Part shown: positions 63,505 to 64,000 of the stretch, piece by piece | Numbering within the stretch: position 1 is the first letter of the stretch | Layout: each line of letters starts with the position of its first letter | NCBI RefSeq assembly: GCF_003148495.1 | Contig: NZ_QGGH01000001.1 | Coordinates: 888,347 to 952,346 of the forward strand | DNA from: Mesorhizobium loti | GTDB taxonomy: Bacteria; Pseudomonadota; Alphaproteobacteria; Rhizobiales; Rhizobiaceae | Direction of reading: 5' to 3' | DNA: 64,000 nt | Made by a program: the position numbers and the translations under genes | Notes under the pieces: generated by a model | What the model saw: only the letters and a program-made list of their open reading frames with translations | What the model was told of the DNA's origin: nothing | Databases searched by the model: none

Positions 63505-64000
63505 GCCGGCTGCGGCTGTGTCACCGGCTTGGCGGTCAGCATCGCCCAGATACCGGCCAGCACCATCGGGGTAGAAAGGATCATGCCCATGGTCAGCCAG
63601 TTGGTGCCGAGGAGATAGCCGAGCTGCTGGTCGGGCTCGCGGAAGAACTCGACGAAGATGCGCGACAGGCCATAGCCGCAGATGAAGGCGCCGCCGACGA
63701 AGCGCGGCGTCTTCAGCTTGAGGCGCGAATGGGTAAGGATGCGCAGCACGAGGAACAGCACCACGCCCTCGAGCAGCGCCTCGTAGAGCTGGCTCGGATG
63801 ACGGGCAAACGGCCCGCCATTGGGGAATTCGAACGCCCAGGGCACGTCGGTTGGCCGGCCCCAGAGCTCGGAATTGATGAAATTGGCGACGCGCACCAGG
63901 CCAAGGCCGACCGGCACGCCGGCCGCCACGACGTCAAACAGCGACCAGGTGCGGATGCCGCGCTTGATGGAGAACAGCGTCATGGCAAGGATGACGCCGA
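63501..64000 (-). CDS. lgt: prolipoprotein diacylglyceryl transferase, N-terminus beyond the window
   Basis: The frame runs into the right edge, so the first part of the gene is missing. The visible C-terminal 165 residues carry the Lgt signature [15 protein letters not shown] and the [20 protein letters not shown] helix, plus [16 protein letters not shown]. It attaches diacylglycerol to the lipobox Cys of prolipoproteins in the inner membrane. Its stop overlaps the midA start. Confidence 0.95.
   Translation of the reverse strand, partial: GVILAMTLFSIKRGIRTWSLFDVVAAGVPVGLGLVRVANFINSELWGRPTDVPWAFEFPNGGPFARHPSQLYEALLEGVVLFLVLRILTHSRLKLKTPRFVGGAFICGYGLSRIFVEFFREPDQQLGYLLGTNWLTMGMILSTPMVLAGIWAMLTAKPVTQPQPA

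Overview
The window looks like chromosome of a Rhizobiales alphaproteobacterium, most likely Mesorhizobium or a close relative. The signs are high GC, a ChoXWV-type choline transporter, a Rieske/cytochrome b/cytochrome c1 operon with separate genes, ClpS, HemF, SoxR with a canonical SoxR box, and several inverted-repeat intergenic elements of the kind dispersed in rhizobial genomes. I saw no tRNA, rRNA, CRISPR array, phage or IS transposase.

Layout. 1-3943 (minus): an unexplained three-gene unit (coiled-coil protein, 381-residue unknown, AAA+ ATPase running off the left edge). 4256-7246: cytochrome c, a LysR regulator divergent from an EamA exporter, thymidine kinase. 7671-10936: choline uptake operon choX-choW-choV, with a frameshifted choV tail. 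10807-15104: small membrane and secreted proteins, a two-component system, ClpS. 15106-21988 (minus): MoxR, DUF58, DUF4159 and a second large membrane protein, translationally coupled. 22124-24650: DUF1285, Nudix hydrolase and tRNA nucleotidyltransferase in overlapping order. 24663-26315 (minus): a secreted subtilisin-like protease behind a small outer-membrane-type protein. 26689-30038: DUF1059, DUF1344, hemF, a short conserved-looking ORF, soxR, trmL. 30179-35492: a possible leader peptide, an unknown 184-residue protein, two half-size ABC exporters, a GNAT acetyltransferase and a small protein.

36232-39010 is the cytochrome bc1 operon, followed by a PAP2 acid phosphatase, an FMN-dependent 2-hydroxyacid dehydrogenase, apt, two MaoC proteins (minus), CorA (minus), and the housekeeping set rplY-pth-ychF (minus). 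prs, a lipoprotein, an M24 protein, pgeF, midA and lgt (all minus) fill the right end.

The stretch 46834-58556, between rplY and prs, reads as an accessory block. It carries a PhcB-like methyltransferase divergent from a GGDEF-EAL protein; a LacI-type regulator with no ordinary start codon followed by a PanB-like protein with altered catalytic residues, a sterol-desaturase-type diiron hydroxylase, an orphan sugar-binding protein and a MocE-like Rieske ferredoxin; an OhrR-like repressor with two palindromic operators facing an alpha/beta hydrolase; and an MFS exporter divergent from an AraC regulator. The LacI-to-ferredoxin set is the best candidate in the window for an undescribed pathway: it resembles rhizopine (moc) catabolism in two components but lacks transporter permease, ATPase and ferredoxin reductase genes.
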